The notes under the pieces are model-generated. The model was given only the letters and a program-made list of their open reading frames with translations, was not told where the DNA came from and did not search any database. Positions 16,673 through 24,882 of a DNA stretch of 64,000 nucleotides are shown here, piece by piece. A program made the translations under genes and the position numbers. Position 1 is the stretch's first letter; each line of letters opens with the position of its first letter. Origin of the DNA: Planctomycetota bacterium (GTDB lineage: Bacteria > Planctomycetota > UBA1135 > GCA-002686595); contig JADJNY010000002.1 of the NCBI GenBank assembly GCA_016714045.1, positions 682,001 through 746,000 of the forward strand. The letters are read 5' to 3'.

Positions 16673-17446
16673 CTACTCCGGCGTCACGTACGCCGCCGTG
16701 ATCCCGCCGTCGACGAGCAGGTTCGAGCCCGTCATGTAGCTCGAATCGTCGCTCGCCAGGAACAGCGCGGCCTTCGCCATCTCCTTCGCCTCGCCGAAGC
16801 GGCCCATCGGGATGTGCACGAGGCGGCGCTGCTTCTTCGCGTCCGTGTTCAGGAACTTCATCAAGAGCTCCGTCCGCAGCGGGCCGGGCGACAGCGAGTT
16901 CACGCGGATCCCTTGCCGCGCGTGGATCACCGCGAGCTCGCGCGTCATCGACAAGACGCCGCCCTTGCTCGCCGTGTACGCGAGCTGCGGCGTCGCGGCG
17001 CCGAGGCTCGCGACGAAGCTCGCGACGTTGATGATCGAGCCGCCGCCCGCGCGCAAGAGCGCCGGGATCGCGTGCTTGCACCCGAGGAACACGCCCTTCA
17101 GGTTGATCGCCATCGTGCGCTCCCACACGGCTTCGCTCGTCGTCACGGCGCCGTCGTCGTCGGAGTCCATGATGCCCGCGTTGTTCATGAGCACGTCGAG
17201 CTTGCCGAAGCTCGTCTCCGCGAGCCGGACCATCGCCGCGCAGTCCGCGTCCTTCGAGACGTCGGAGCGCACGAAGACGGCCTTGCCGCCGGCCTTCGTG
17301 ATGCGCTCGACGACGTCGCGCCCTGCGGCCTCGTTGACGTCGCTGACGACGACCTTCGCGCCCTCCGCGGCGAACAGGAGCGCGCACTCGCCGCCGATCC
17401 CGCCGCCCGCACCCGTGATCAACGCCACCTTGCCGTTCAAACGCAT
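16673..17446 (-). CDS. Short-chain dehydrogenase/reductase (classical SDR)
   Basis: A 257-residue classical SDR. The NAD(P) motif is TGAGGGIGGECALLF, the structural motif is LMNNAGIM, and the catalytic Ser of INVASFVASLG pairs with the Y-T-A-S-K tetrad (AYTASKGGVLSM). The C-terminus SYMTGSNLLVDGGITAAY is standard. An acidic residue after the second strand (VVVSDVNEAAG) favours NAD(H) over NADP(H). GGAGG lies about 10 nt upstream of the ATG. The substrate is unknown; 3-oxoacyl-ACP reductases and 7-alpha-hydroxysteroid dehydrogenase-like alcohol dehydrogenases share this layout. It converges with the preceding forward gene. Confidence 0.92.
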   Translation of the reverse strand: MRLNGKVALITGAGGGIGGECALLFAAEGAKVVVSDVNEAAGRDVVERITKAGGKAVFVRSDVSKDADCAAMVRLAETSFGKLDVLMNNAGIMDSDDDGAVTTSEAVWERTMAINLKGVFLGCKHAIPALLRAGGGSIINVASFVASLGAATPQLAYTASKGGVLSMTRELAVIHARQGIRVNSLSPGPLRTELLMKFLNTDAKKQRRLVHIPMGRFGEAKEMAKAALFLASDDSSYMTGSNLLVDGGITAAYVTPE

Positions 17447-17619
17447 CGTGAGGAACCTCCGCGCGTCGGTGTCGGCAATCGGCGCGCGCGTGTCAAGGAC
17501 TCGCGCGCGCCGATCGCAGCGCGGCGGCTGCCGGTCGGGCGCGCGCGGAAGCGCGGCGGCGTGCTCCACGTGCCGCTCGAAGCGCTCAACGCTCGACGAG
17601 CGCCGGTCGCTCCCCAGCC

Positions 17620-18147
17620 GCGCTACCAGACGATGCTGTACCCGTTCGTGACGTTCGCGGTGGCGGGCGGGCAGAACGCGAGCGCGGCGTTGCGGTAGCT
17701 CACCTGGTAGTAGCCCGTGAGCCCGCTCCCGACCGGCGTGTTGCCGCGGACGGAGAGCGCGGGCTGGCCCGGGAGCGGATACGAGGACGTTCCCGCGCTG
17801 CTCGGGTTCGTCGCGAGGCGGACCAGCGCTCCGTCGACGCAGCGCACGCCGTCGAAGAACGGCACGCCGCCCGCGGCGGACTGGTCGCCCTTGAAGAACG
17901 TGACCGGCGTCGTGCCGCTCATGCCGCTCGCGAGCAGCGCGACGGTGTCGGGCTGGACGACGCTGCACCCGGTCGCGTCGAGCAAGGCACCCGCCGCGTT
18001 CACCGAGTTCGCGCAGCCGTGCCCCGCCGCGCCGACGTTGCCGCACGGACACGGCGTCGTCACCGCGGGATCGAGCCCGTCGCCGGCGCAGAAACTCGCG
18101 CCCGGTGTGCTCGCGGTGCAGTACGTGTAGAGCACGCGCGCGCGGAT
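17620..18147. repeat. 528-bp near-identical repeat, copy A
   Basis: This segment is repeated at 19201-19728 (offset 1581 bp) with about 15-16 mismatches that I could count by eye, roughly 97 percent identity. It covers the C-terminal 170 or so codons of two neighbouring secreted-protein genes. Similarity falls away abruptly at both ends, as expected of gene conversion or a recently copied domain cassette. Confidence 0.9.
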
Positions 18148-18924
18148 TCGGGCGCACGTGAGGATGATGAACGTGCCGGGGCCACAGCCCGAGTGCCACG
18201 ACGACAGCGTCGCCAGGTGGTCGAAGCGGAGCGTGCTCCCCGGAGGACCCGTGAACTCGCTGGCCAGCAGGACGGGATCCGTGAAGCACAACGGCGGGGC
18301 ACCCGTCGTCACATCGGGGCAGGCCACGCTCACGGGGCACTGGAGGAAGGTCTGCGGCTGCGATCCTGGTGCGATGCCGGCCGTGTTCGTCGAGGTCGTG
18401 AGGAAGGCACACGGGGCGGGCAGGATCGCCGGGTTCGTCACCTCGAAAGCGACCTGGGCCGTGACGGTCGCTGTGCAGGGGAAGGTGACGGAGTGATTGA
18501 TGACCGTGAACTCCCCTTGGAAGCCACCTTCGAACTGGAGCTCCGCTTGGATCAGGCGGGCGCAGGTGCCCGGGGCAGGGGTGAACTTCGGCAGGAGCAA
18601 CGGCGGAACGAGTGGAGGTGGAGGTACAGCGGCGCTGTTCCAGTCCTGGTTCGTGAAGTACGCGCCCACCGACGCGGGGTCGGGCGGACATCCCGACGGA
18701 GGCACCGCCGAACCTGTCGGACAGGGTGACGAGGATGGAGCGCTCGGGAATTCAGCGACGAACGACTGCGTCTGCACGGATCCGGGCGTGCAGTTCGACG
18801 GGGTAGGTGCAGCGCAAAGCGCAACTTGGGCGCAGGCGTGGACCGGGGTCGAGGCTGTCACGGCGAGCAGCGCTGGAACCGCCGCGTACACGAGCGCGGC
18901 GGGCGCGAGGGTGCGAATGAACAT
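17623..18924 (-). CDS. Secreted surface protein with choice-of-anchor-E-like domain and C-terminal Cys-rich domain (copy A)
   Basis: A 433-residue exported protein (signal peptide ...ALVYAAVPALLAVTASTPVHA). The middle, LLLPKFTPAPGTCARLIQAE followed by LQFEGGFQGEFTVINHSVTF, resembles the choice-of-anchor-E beta-sandwich. The C-terminal 170 residues begin with GASFCAGDGLDPAVTTPCPC and contain GAAGHGCANSVNAAGALLDA. They end with GYYQVSYRNAALAFCPPATA and NVTNGYSIVW. The same C-terminal domain ends the neighbouring protein (19204-20430) and, diverged, the large protein at 51180-53885, so it looks like a shared surface-attachment or sorting module. Many Cys residues suggest disulfides. A weak GAGG precedes the ATG. 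Confidence 0.82.
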   Translation of the reverse strand: MFIRTLAPAALVYAAVPALLAVTASTPVHACAQVALCAAPTPSNCTPGSVQTQSFVAEFPSAPSSSPCPTGSAVPPSGCPPDPASVGAYFTNQDWNSAAVPPPPLVPPLLLPKFTPAPGTCARLIQAELQFEGGFQGEFTVINHSVTFPCTATVTAQVAFEVTNPAILPAPCAFLTTSTNTAGIAPGSQPQTFLQCPVSVACPDVTTGAPPLCFTDPVLLASEFTGPPGSTLRFDHLATLSSWHSGCGPGTFIILTCARIRARVLYTYCTASTPGASFCAGDGLDPAVTTPCPCGNVGAAGHGCANSVNAAGALLDATGCSVVQPDTVALLASGMSGTTPVTFFKGDQSAAGGVPFFDGVRCVDGALVRLATNPSSAGTSSYPLPGQPALSVRGNTPVGSGLTGYYQVSYRNAALAFCPPATANVTNGYSIVW

Positions 18925-19021
18925 GCGAGGACCTCGTGGGAAGGCACCGCATCACGGGTTCGAACTGGGCTCGCGAACGAGCACCTCGTGAGGGAATGCG
19001 GTGAGGTCGATGGGACGTCAG

Positions 19022-19045
19022 GGCGTTCGGCTGCTGCCGAACGCC
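19022..19045. promoter_or_regulatory. Perfect 10-bp hairpin in 5' leader
   Basis: GGCGTTCGGC-TGCT-GCCGAACGCC lies about 100 nt before the start of the reverse-strand surface gene at 18924 and 160 nt after the stop of the gene ending at 19204. It has no T-run on the reverse strand, so it may be a leader structure, an operator or a weak terminator. A candidate promoter (TTGACG at 19104-19109 and TATTGT at 19078-19083, reverse strand) has a 20-bp spacer, longer than ideal. Confidence 0.4.
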
Positions 19046-19200
19046 GTGAGGGAGTGTCATCCATTCCGTGGGAGCGAACAATACGTTGCCGGCCACCGCA
19101 CCCCGTCAACTTGAAGCGTGCCGAAGCCAGCGGGCGGCGAAGTCCGGGGGGACGAGCGACTCGCGACCCATCTGCGTCGCGGTCCTCGAGTGCGCCGATT

Positions 19201-19728
19201 GCGCTACCAGACGATGCTGTACCCGTTCGTGACGTTCGCGGTGGCGGGCGGGCAGAACGCGAGCGCGGCGTTGCGGTAGCTCACCTGGTAGTAGCCCGTG
19301 AGCCCGCTCCCGACCGGCGTGTTGCCGCGGACGGAGAGCGCGAGCTGGCCCGGGAGCGGATACGAGGACGTCCCCGCGCTGCTCGGGTTCGTCGCGAGGC
19401 GGACCAGCGCTCCGTCGACGCAGCGCACGCCGTCGAAGAACGGCACGCCGCCCGCGGCGGACTGGTCGCCCTTGAAGAACGTGACCGGCGTCGTGCCGCT
19501 CATGCCGCTCGCGAGCAGCGCGACGGTGTCGGGTTGCGTGACGCTGCACCCGGTCGCGTCGAGCAAGGCCCCCGCCGCGTTCGCGGAGTTCGCGCAGCCA
19601 TGCCCCGCCGCGCCGACGTTGCCGCACGGGCACGGCGTCGTCACCGCGGGATCGAGCCCGTCGCCGGCGCAGAAGCTCGCTCCCGGCGCGCTCGCGGTGC
19701 AGTACGTGTAGAGGACGCGCGCGCGGAT
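19201..19728. repeat. 528-bp near-identical repeat, copy B
   Basis: Partner of 17620-18147. It carries the shared C-terminal domain codons of the second surface-protein gene. The upstream parts of the two genes are related only at the protein level, so the repeat is local to the C-terminal domain. Confidence 0.9.
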
Positions 19729-20430
19729 CGCGCCGCAGACGGAGGAGATCACCTGCGCCCCGGAGCCGCAGCCCCCGTTCGTCACGATCTGCGCCGCGTG
19801 GTCGATGCGCAGGGTCGTGTTCGCTCCGTTCACGAGGAACTCGCTCGCGAGCACGACGGGATCCGTGATGCACACGGGCAGTTCGCCTTGTGCGAGGTCC
19901 GGCTCGAAGAGCGTCGTCGTCGGCAGCACCACGGTGAACGTGGCGCCAGGCGCGAGCGTGGCGAACTGCGTGATCTGCAGGGTCGCGTCCAGACCGGCCG
20001 GCCCGAGCACCGGGTGCGCGACGTGGAAAGTCTCGCCGGACGTGAGGATCGTATTGCAGCCCGACAGCGTCGAGCCGTTGTAGTAGGCCAACGACCCCTG
20101 CACGTCGCACTCGAACTGCAGCTCGGCCTGGATGAGCCGCGCGCAGCTCGGAACGCTCGCTGGATCGAAGCGCGGCAGCAAGATCGGCGGAGCGGCGAGG
20201 CTCGGGGGCGGCAGCGCGCTGTCCCAAGGCGGCGATCCGAGCCCGGCGGCGCAGGTGCTCGACGCCGCGCCTCCGTCCGTCGCGACCTCGAAGCACACGG
20301 TCTGCAACGTCCCTCCGGTGCACGCGGCGGAGGGCGGGCACGTCGGAAGGCAGGAAGGCGGAGGTGCCTGCGGCGTCGTCGAGGTCGCGAGGGAGGTGAC
20401 GACGAAGAGCGAAAGGTGTGCGAGCGTCAT
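19204..20430 (-). CDS. Secreted surface protein with choice-of-anchor-E-like domain and C-terminal Cys-rich domain (copy B)
   Basis: A 408-residue paralogue of the neighbouring gene. The signal peptide is short (LAHLSLFVVTSLATSTTPQA). The middle shows APPILLPRFDPASVPSCARL and IQAELQFECDVQGSLAYYNG, again choice-of-anchor-E-like. The last 170 residues are almost identical to copy A, starting at GASFCAGDGLDPAVTTPCPC. The N-terminal halves have diverged strongly, in contrast with the near-identity of the C-termini. A TACCCT -10-like element is present on the reverse strand at 20493-20498. No enzymatic motif is visible; a surface role is inferred. Confidence 0.82.
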   Translation of the reverse strand: MTLAHLSLFVVTSLATSTTPQAPPPSCLPTCPPSAACTGGTLQTVCFEVATDGGAASSTCAAGLGSPPWDSALPPPSLAAPPILLPRFDPASVPSCARLIQAELQFECDVQGSLAYYNGSTLSGCNTILTSGETFHVAHPVLGPAGLDATLQITQFATLAPGATFTVVLPTTTLFEPDLAQGELPVCITDPVVLASEFLVNGANTTLRIDHAAQIVTNGGCGSGAQVISSVCGAIRARVLYTYCTASAPGASFCAGDGLDPAVTTPCPCGNVGAAGHGCANSANAAGALLDATGCSVTQPDTVALLASGMSGTTPVTFFKGDQSAAGGVPFFDGVRCVDGALVRLATNPSSAGTSSYPLPGQLALSVRGNTPVGSGLTGYYQVSYRNAALAFCPPATANVTNGYSIVW

Positions 20431-20611
20431 GGTGAGGGCCGAGGTACGCGATGCCTGCAGGACACGAGCGCGGGAGGGCGCTCGACCGGGACAGGGTAGT
20501 CGGGATTCTCGGGTCCGTCGTGCAAATCGACCAGGCGCCGAAGGGCGGAGGGCGCGGGCCGGGTCCGGAGGATCGCGAGCGGCGCGCCGGGCGGGCAGCT
20601 CGCTCCAGCTG

Positions 20612-21333
20612 CTACGTTCGTCGTAGCTCGGCCGCCGCCGCGACGAGCTGGTCGAAGAGGCGCTGCTGCGCCGCGTCCTCCGCCGCGGTGTGCTCGGGGT
20701 GCCACTGCACGGCGACGAGCCACGGGTGACCGCGCAGCTCGACGCCCTCGATCGTGCCGTCGGGCGCGCGCGCGACGATCGAAAGGCCGGTGCCGGGCCG
20801 GCGAATCGCCTGGTGGTGCGACGACGCGGGGCTCGGCGACGTCGTCTCGAGGATGCGCGCGAGGCGCGAGCTCGGGTCGACGTGCACGAGGTGCGGGACG
20901 TACGCGCGCTCCGGCCCGCGGTGGAGCACGTTCTCGCCGACCAGGTCGGGGAGGTGCTCGACGAGCGTGCCGCCGAGCGCGACGTTGATCACCTGCGCGC
21001 CGCGGCAGATGCCGAGCGTCGGACGGCCCGTCCGCACGACGGAGCGCACGAGCTCGATCTCGGTCGTGTCGCGCTCGGGGTCGACGCCGTAGACCTCGCG
21101 GTGCGCGGAGCCGCCGTAGCGCGCGGGCTCGACGTCGGGCCCGCCGGTGAAGACGATGCCGTCGAGGAGCGCGAAGAGCTCGTCCTGGCGCGGCTCGCCG
21201 GGCGGGAGGAGCAGCGGCACGCCGCCCGCGCGCCGCACGGCGTCGACGTACTTCGCGGGAGGTAGAAGCGGCCCTCGAGGCTCGCGGGACCGTGGCGTCC
21301 GTAGGTCGTGATGCCGATGCGCGGGGCGGACAT
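20612..21333 (-). pseudogene. Gamma-glutamyl-GABA hydrolase-like glutamine amidotransferase (PuuD-like), frameshifted
   Basis: The class-I glutamine amidotransferase fold is intact downstream: LDGIVFTGGPDVEP, the nucleophile Cys in RPTLGICRGAQVINVALGG, and the catalytic His-x-Glu in VAVQWHPEHTA. This matches PuuD/peptidase C26 proteins that cleave gamma-glutamyl bonds, as in polyamine degradation. The N-terminus, MSAPRIGITTYGRHG followed by LEGRFYLP, lies in another frame and joins KYVDAVRRAGGVPLLLPPG only if one base is restored near 21255-21260. The break is a one-base loss in a CCCGCG context, so either a genuine inactivating deletion or a sequencing error is possible. A TAGCCT -10-like box lies 7 nt before the ATG. 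The glutamine-synthetase-like gene at 23241-24650 could be its pathway partner. Confidence 0.8.
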
Positions 21334-21340
21334 GGGGCGG

Positions 21341-21346
21341 AGGCTA
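21341..21346 (-). promoter_or_regulatory. -10-like box, leaderless start
   Basis: TAGCCT on the reverse strand ends 7 nt before the ATG of the PuuD-like gene, and there is no Shine-Dalgarno sequence. The spacing fits a leaderless mRNA. Confidence 0.35.
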
Positions 21347-21468
21347 GCGGGCGCGGACGGAGGGAGCAACGCGGGGCGCACCTGCACTCTCGCGAGGCAG
21401 CGAGAGGCCGTGACGGGCCTCGTTGCACGGTTCGATTGGGCGGACATCATCCGAAACGGGAAGGCGGG

Positions 21469-21474
21469 TAGGCT
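21469..21474 (+). promoter_or_regulatory. -10-like box upstream of small membrane-protein gene
   Basis: TAGGCT lies 15 nt before the ATG at 21490, giving a predicted leader of only about 9 nt. No convincing -35 element is visible. Confidence 0.3.
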
Positions 21475-21489
21475 GCAACCGGGTTCACG

Positions 21490-21936
21490 ATGGACCTCTC
21501 CGACCCGAACAGGCGCCGCGGGAGCGATGCACGCGCCGTCGCGTGGAGCGCGTTTGCGCTCGGCGCGCTCGCGCTCGCCGCGACGGCGACCGTGTTGCCC
21601 GACGTGCTCCACGGCTCCGACGCGAGCGGTTGCTCGGGCATGGTGCAGGACCTGCTCGCGGGGTTCGTGTTGCTCGTGGGGACGGTCTTCGGCCTGCCGC
21701 ACGCCGGGATCGGGCTCTTGGCCGCGCTGCGACCCGCGAAGGGACGGCGCGCGCTGCTCGTTCTGCTCGCGGTGGACGTGCTCGGCGCGCTCGCGCTCGG
21801 CGTCGTGGGCCTGGTGGAAGGCGGGCTCGAGCTCCTGCCGTTGGTTGCGCTGTTCGCCGTCGCGGCGGCGCTCGGGTTCGCGGTCGTGAAGAACGCGCCG
21901 ATCGGGCCGACGGGAGCGGCGAAGCTCGGCGCGTGA
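21490..21936 (+). CDS. Small integral membrane protein of unknown function
   Basis: A 148-residue hydrophobic protein with about four membrane segments: VAWSAFALGALALAATATV, LLAGFVLLVGTVFGLPHAGI, LLVLLAVDVLGALALGVVGL and LLPLVALFAVAAALGFAV. The first loop holds the only two-polar-residue Cys site (DASGCSGMVQD). The charged N-terminus (MDLSDPNRRRGSDAR) suggests a cytoplasmic start. I do not recognise a family. It is convergent with the RNase HI gene, with a small GC hairpin (21964-21980) between them. The start is supported by the short distance to a -10-like TAGGCT. Confidence 0.65.
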   Translation: MDLSDPNRRRGSDARAVAWSAFALGALALAATATVLPDVLHGSDASGCSGMVQDLLAGFVLLVGTVFGLPHAGIGLLAALRPAKGRRALLVLLAVDVLGALALGVVGLVEGGLELLPLVALFAVAAALGFAVVKNAPIGPTGAAKLGA

Positions 21937-21963
21937 TGCGAGCGAGCGGCGCTCCGTGTGCGA

Positions 21964-21980
21964 CGCCGGTCGTGCCGGCG
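21964..21980. terminator. Short GC hairpin between convergent genes
   Basis: CGCCGG-TCGTG-CCGGCG forms a 6-bp stem in the 45-nt space between the membrane-protein gene and rnhA, which converge. No T-tract follows, so a termination role is only suggested by its position. Confidence 0.25.
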
Positions 21981-21981
21981 C

Positions 21982-22566
21982 TCAGTCGCCGAACAACCCG
22001 CCACTCGCGCGCGGGCTCGGCTTCGGCGGCGGGCTCGTGCGTGTTCGCGGGGAAGGCGGGGACTCCGCGCGCGGCGAGGACGAGCTCGGCGCGTTCACGG
22101 CCGGCCGCTCGTAGCCGTCGTCGACGACGAGCTCGCGTCCGCGCGCCGCGGTGTTCGCGAGGTGGTCGCAGCGTTCGTTCTCCGCGTGCCCCGCGTGGCC
22201 GCGCACCCACTGGAAGCGGATCTCGTGCGGCTCGAGCAGCTCGAGCATGATCTGCCACAGGTCGCTGTTCAGCGCGCGCTCGGTCTTCGTGCGCATCCAG
22301 TTCTTCTTGCGCCACCCGACCGCCCAGCCCTTCGCGATCGAGTCGACGACGTAGCGCGAATCGCTGTGGAGGACGCCCTTCGACGGCTTCTCGAGCGCGC
22401 GCAGCGCCGCGACGGCCGCGAAGATCTCCATGCGGTTGTTCGTCGTGCGTCGGAAGCCGCCGGAGAGCTCGCGCCGCCCGCTCGCGCCGACGATCACGAC
22501 GCCGTAGCCGCCGGGGCCGGGGTTGCCGATGCACGCGCCGTCGGTGAAGACGTGGAAGGTGTCCAT
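21982..22566 (-). CDS. rnhA: Ribonuclease HI with Pro/Ser-rich C-terminal tail
   Basis: A 194-residue enzyme that cuts the RNA strand of RNA-DNA hybrids. The four acidic active-site residues are in place: Asp9 in FTDGACIGNPGPGG, Glu47 in NNRMEIFAAVAAL, Asp69 in HSDSRYVVDS, and the Asp of NERCDHLANTAA. The substrate-handling loop KGWAVGWRKKNWMRT is typical of E. coli-type RNase HI. After about residue 148 comes a tail of Ser, Pro and Arg (SSSSPRAESPPSPRTR...) not needed for catalysis and probably disordered. The length of the catalytic part is normal. It shares its strand with the PuuD-like gene downstream and the DUF805 gene upstream. Confidence 0.95.
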   Translation of the reverse strand: MDTFHVFTDGACIGNPGPGGYGVVIVGASGRRELSGGFRRTTNNRMEIFAAVAALRALEKPSKGVLHSDSRYVVDSIAKGWAVGWRKKNWMRTKTERALNSDLWQIMLELLEPHEIRFQWVRGHAGHAENERCDHLANTAARGRELVVDDGYERPAVNAPSSSSPRAESPPSPRTRTSPPPKPSPRASGGLFGD

Positions 22567-22636
22567 GCGCGCGAGAGACTGCCGAATCGCCGTGCGCGAG
22601 TCACTCGTCCGCTGGTGCCTTCGGCTGCGATCGACC

Positions 22637-23140
22637 TCAGGACTCCAACACGCTTGCGATCGTGATCGCGACCCACGCCGCGCCGAGTACCCACGCCGTG
22701 ATCACGAGCGCGCGGCCATTCGGGGTCGGCGGAGGGCCGTTCTCGTTGCGGATCGGCGAGCCGGGCGCGCAGAGCAGGACGAGCGATACGAGCGAGCCGA
22801 TGCACGGCACGATCACGCTCACGCCGGTCCACGCGGACCAGCCGAGGTCCCGGGCGCGCTGCGTCGATTGCAGCAGGACGAACACGAGCACGGGCAGCCC
22901 GAGCGCCGCGAAGATCGCCCCGTCGCGGATGCTCGGGGCGTCCACGTCGCTCCCAAGCACGATCCCGACGAGCCCGACGACGAGCAGGTAGGCGACGCCC
23001 GCGAGCCCGCAGCGGACGAGATAGCGCACGCGGCCGATGCGGCCCTTCGCTGACCACATCGGTCCCGGGGCGCCGGGAGTGGACAGGGCGGCGCCTTCGC
23101 GGATCACGTTGGCGGTCTTCGGGGGGCGAGCTCGTTCCAT
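22637..23140 (-). CDS. DUF805-family membrane protein
   Basis: A 167-residue membrane protein. SAKGRIGRVRYLVRCGLA matches the usual opening of DUF805 proteins. Membrane helices follow (VAYLLVVGLVGIVLG, DGAIFAALGLPVLVFVLLQS, TGVSVIVPCIGSLVSLVLLC), then the family mark RARDLGWSAW and the exit motif PGSPIRNENGPPPTPNG. An extra fourth helix (ALVITAWVLGAAWVAITIAS) ends the protein. The function of the family is unknown, although some members lie in phage or envelope contexts. A good GGAGG precedes the ATG. Confidence 0.8.
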   Translation of the reverse strand: MERARPPKTANVIREGAALSTPGAPGPMWSAKGRIGRVRYLVRCGLAGVAYLLVVGLVGIVLGSDVDAPSIRDGAIFAALGLPVLVFVLLQSTQRARDLGWSAWTGVSVIVPCIGSLVSLVLLCAPGSPIRNENGPPPTPNGRALVITAWVLGAAWVAITIASVLES

Positions 23141-23240
23141 GCGGTCCTCCAGGGGGAAGTCGGGGCGACTACTCGCCGCGCGGACGGGGCTTCAGGCCGA
23201 TCCGGGAGGAACCCGGCCGTCGGCGTCGGCCCGACGAGCC

Positions 23241-24650
23241 TCAGATGCGCTCGAAGTACCGCGCCCGCTCCCAGTCGGTCACCGCCTTCTCCCACGCCTC
23301 GCACTCCGTGCGGAAGAAGTGCGCGTAGTGCTCGACGACGTCCGCGCCGAACGCCTGCTTCGCGAACGCGCTCGACTCGAAACGCGCGAGCGCCTCGCGC
23401 AGCGTCCGCGGCACGTGCGGGAGCTCGCGCGCCGCGTACACGTCGCCGTCGAAGAGCGGCGGCGGCTCCAACTTCCGCGCGATGCCGTCGAGGCCCGACG
23501 CGAGCGACGCGGCGAACGCGAGGTACGGGTTCGCGTCCGCACCCGGGATGCGGCATTCGATGCGCAGGCTCGAGCCCTCGCCGACGACGCGGAAGCCCGC
23601 GGTGCGGTTGTCGCGGCTCCAGGCGAGACGCGTCGGCGCCCACGACGCGGACTGGTAGCGCTTGTAGCTGTTGATCGTCGGCGCGTAGAACGGCATCAGT
23701 TCTTCGGTGTGCGCGATCCAGCCCGCGAGGAACCAGCGGAAGAGATCGGAGCAGAGGACGCCGCCGAATTCCTTCTTGCCCGCGAACGCGTTCGCGCCGT
23801 CCTTCCACAACGACAGGTGGATGTGGCACGACGAGCCCGCCTGGTCCGCGAACGGCTTCGCCATGAACGTGACGGAGACGCCGAGCTGATCCGCGAGCTC
23901 CTTCATGCACTGCTTGAAGACGACGTGCCGGTCCGCCATCGCGAGCGCTTCGGCGTAGCGCACGTTGAGCTCGTGCTGGCCGAGGCCCCATTCGCCCTTC
24001 GACGTCTCGACGGGCACGCCGGAGTCGGCGAGGTGGCGCCGCGCGCGCGCGTGGAAGTCCTCGGTGCGCGCGCCTTGCAGCGCGTGGTAGTCCTCGACGT
24101 ACCAGCCGGCGGGCTGGAGCGTGCGGTGGCCGCTCGCCGCGGCGTCTTTGTAGCTCGTGCGGAAGAGGAAGTGCTCGAGCTCCGACGCCGTCATCGCCGT
24201 GAAGCCCGACTTCGCCGCGCGCTCGACCTGCGCGCGCAGGATCGTGCGCGGCGCGATCGCGACGGGCGCGTGGTCCTCGATCGCGAGCGCGTCGCACAGG
24301 ACGAGGGCCGTTTTCTCGAGCCACGTCGCGCGCCGCAGCGTCGACACGTCGCACGCGAGGTGCACGTCGCCGTAGCCGCGCTCCCAGTTCGCGAAGCGGT
24401 AGCCGGGCACCGGGTTCATCTCCATGTCGACCGTGAACAGGTAGTCGCACGCGTGCCATCCGTCCGCGAGCGGCCCGTCGACGAAGAAGCCCGCGTCGAA
24501 GCGCTTGCACATCATCCGGCCGTAGGGGTCGGTGAACGCGGCGACGACGGTCTCGATCTCTCGAGCGCGCACGAGCGCCGTGAGCTCGCTCACGGTCAGC
24601 ATGCCGCGCACGTCGGACGTCCCGGACCTCGACGGATTCGACTTCGCCAT
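23241..24650 (-). CDS. Glutamine-synthetase-family ligase (PuuA/GlnA3-like)
   Basis: A 469-residue member of the glutamine synthetase family. Visible marks are TDPYGRMMCKRFD in the beta-grasp, ASELEHFLFRT (metal-binding Glu residues), GEWGLGQHELNVRYAEAL, the ATP/metal block GSSCHIHLSLW, RIECRIPGADANPYLAFAAS with the substrate Arg, and the C-terminal VTDWERARYFERI, which is typical of gamma-glutamylpolyamine synthetases. The normal NRSA segment is replaced by divergent sequence, so ammonia assimilation is not its likely job. It probably joins glutamate to an amine using ATP. GGAGGAG precedes the ATG. A PuuD-like hydrolase gene lies 2 kb downstream on the same strand. Confidence 0.85.
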   Translation of the reverse strand: MAKSNPSRSGTSDVRGMLTVSELTALVRAREIETVVAAFTDPYGRMMCKRFDAGFFVDGPLADGWHACDYLFTVDMEMNPVPGYRFANWERGYGDVHLACDVSTLRRATWLEKTALVLCDALAIEDHAPVAIAPRTILRAQVERAAKSGFTAMTASELEHFLFRTSYKDAAASGHRTLQPAGWYVEDYHALQGARTEDFHARARRHLADSGVPVETSKGEWGLGQHELNVRYAEALAMADRHVVFKQCMKELADQLGVSVTFMAKPFADQAGSSCHIHLSLWKDGANAFAGKKEFGGVLCSDLFRWFLAGWIAHTEELMPFYAPTINSYKRYQSASWAPTRLAWSRDNRTAGFRVVGEGSSLRIECRIPGADANPYLAFAASLASGLDGIARKLEPPPLFDGDVYAARELPHVPRTLREALARFESSAFAKQAFGADVVEHYAHFFRTECEAWEKAVTDWERARYFERI

Positions 24651-24882
24651 GGAGCTCCTCCCGCCGCATCGCGCGGCAGGGGGCGAGCGTGCGGCTCGCG
24701 GCGCGCGCGATCAAGGGCGCGTAGGGCGGCTTTCCGGCCCGATGCGGGAGACGACCCGCGTCACGCAGGCCCCGCTCCGAGCCGAGCTCCCCGCGCGTCG
24801 CATCCAGTACACTCCCGGCGAGGTCTCATGGAGTTCGACCGAGCTCCCCTCGTCCCCCCCTCGCTCCACCAGGAACCCAACG

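Noticed and set aside
18955..18990. GGGTTCGAACT-type T-loop in the leader of the surface-protein gene
   Set aside because: The arm does not close into a 5-bp stem and no tRNA body surrounds it.
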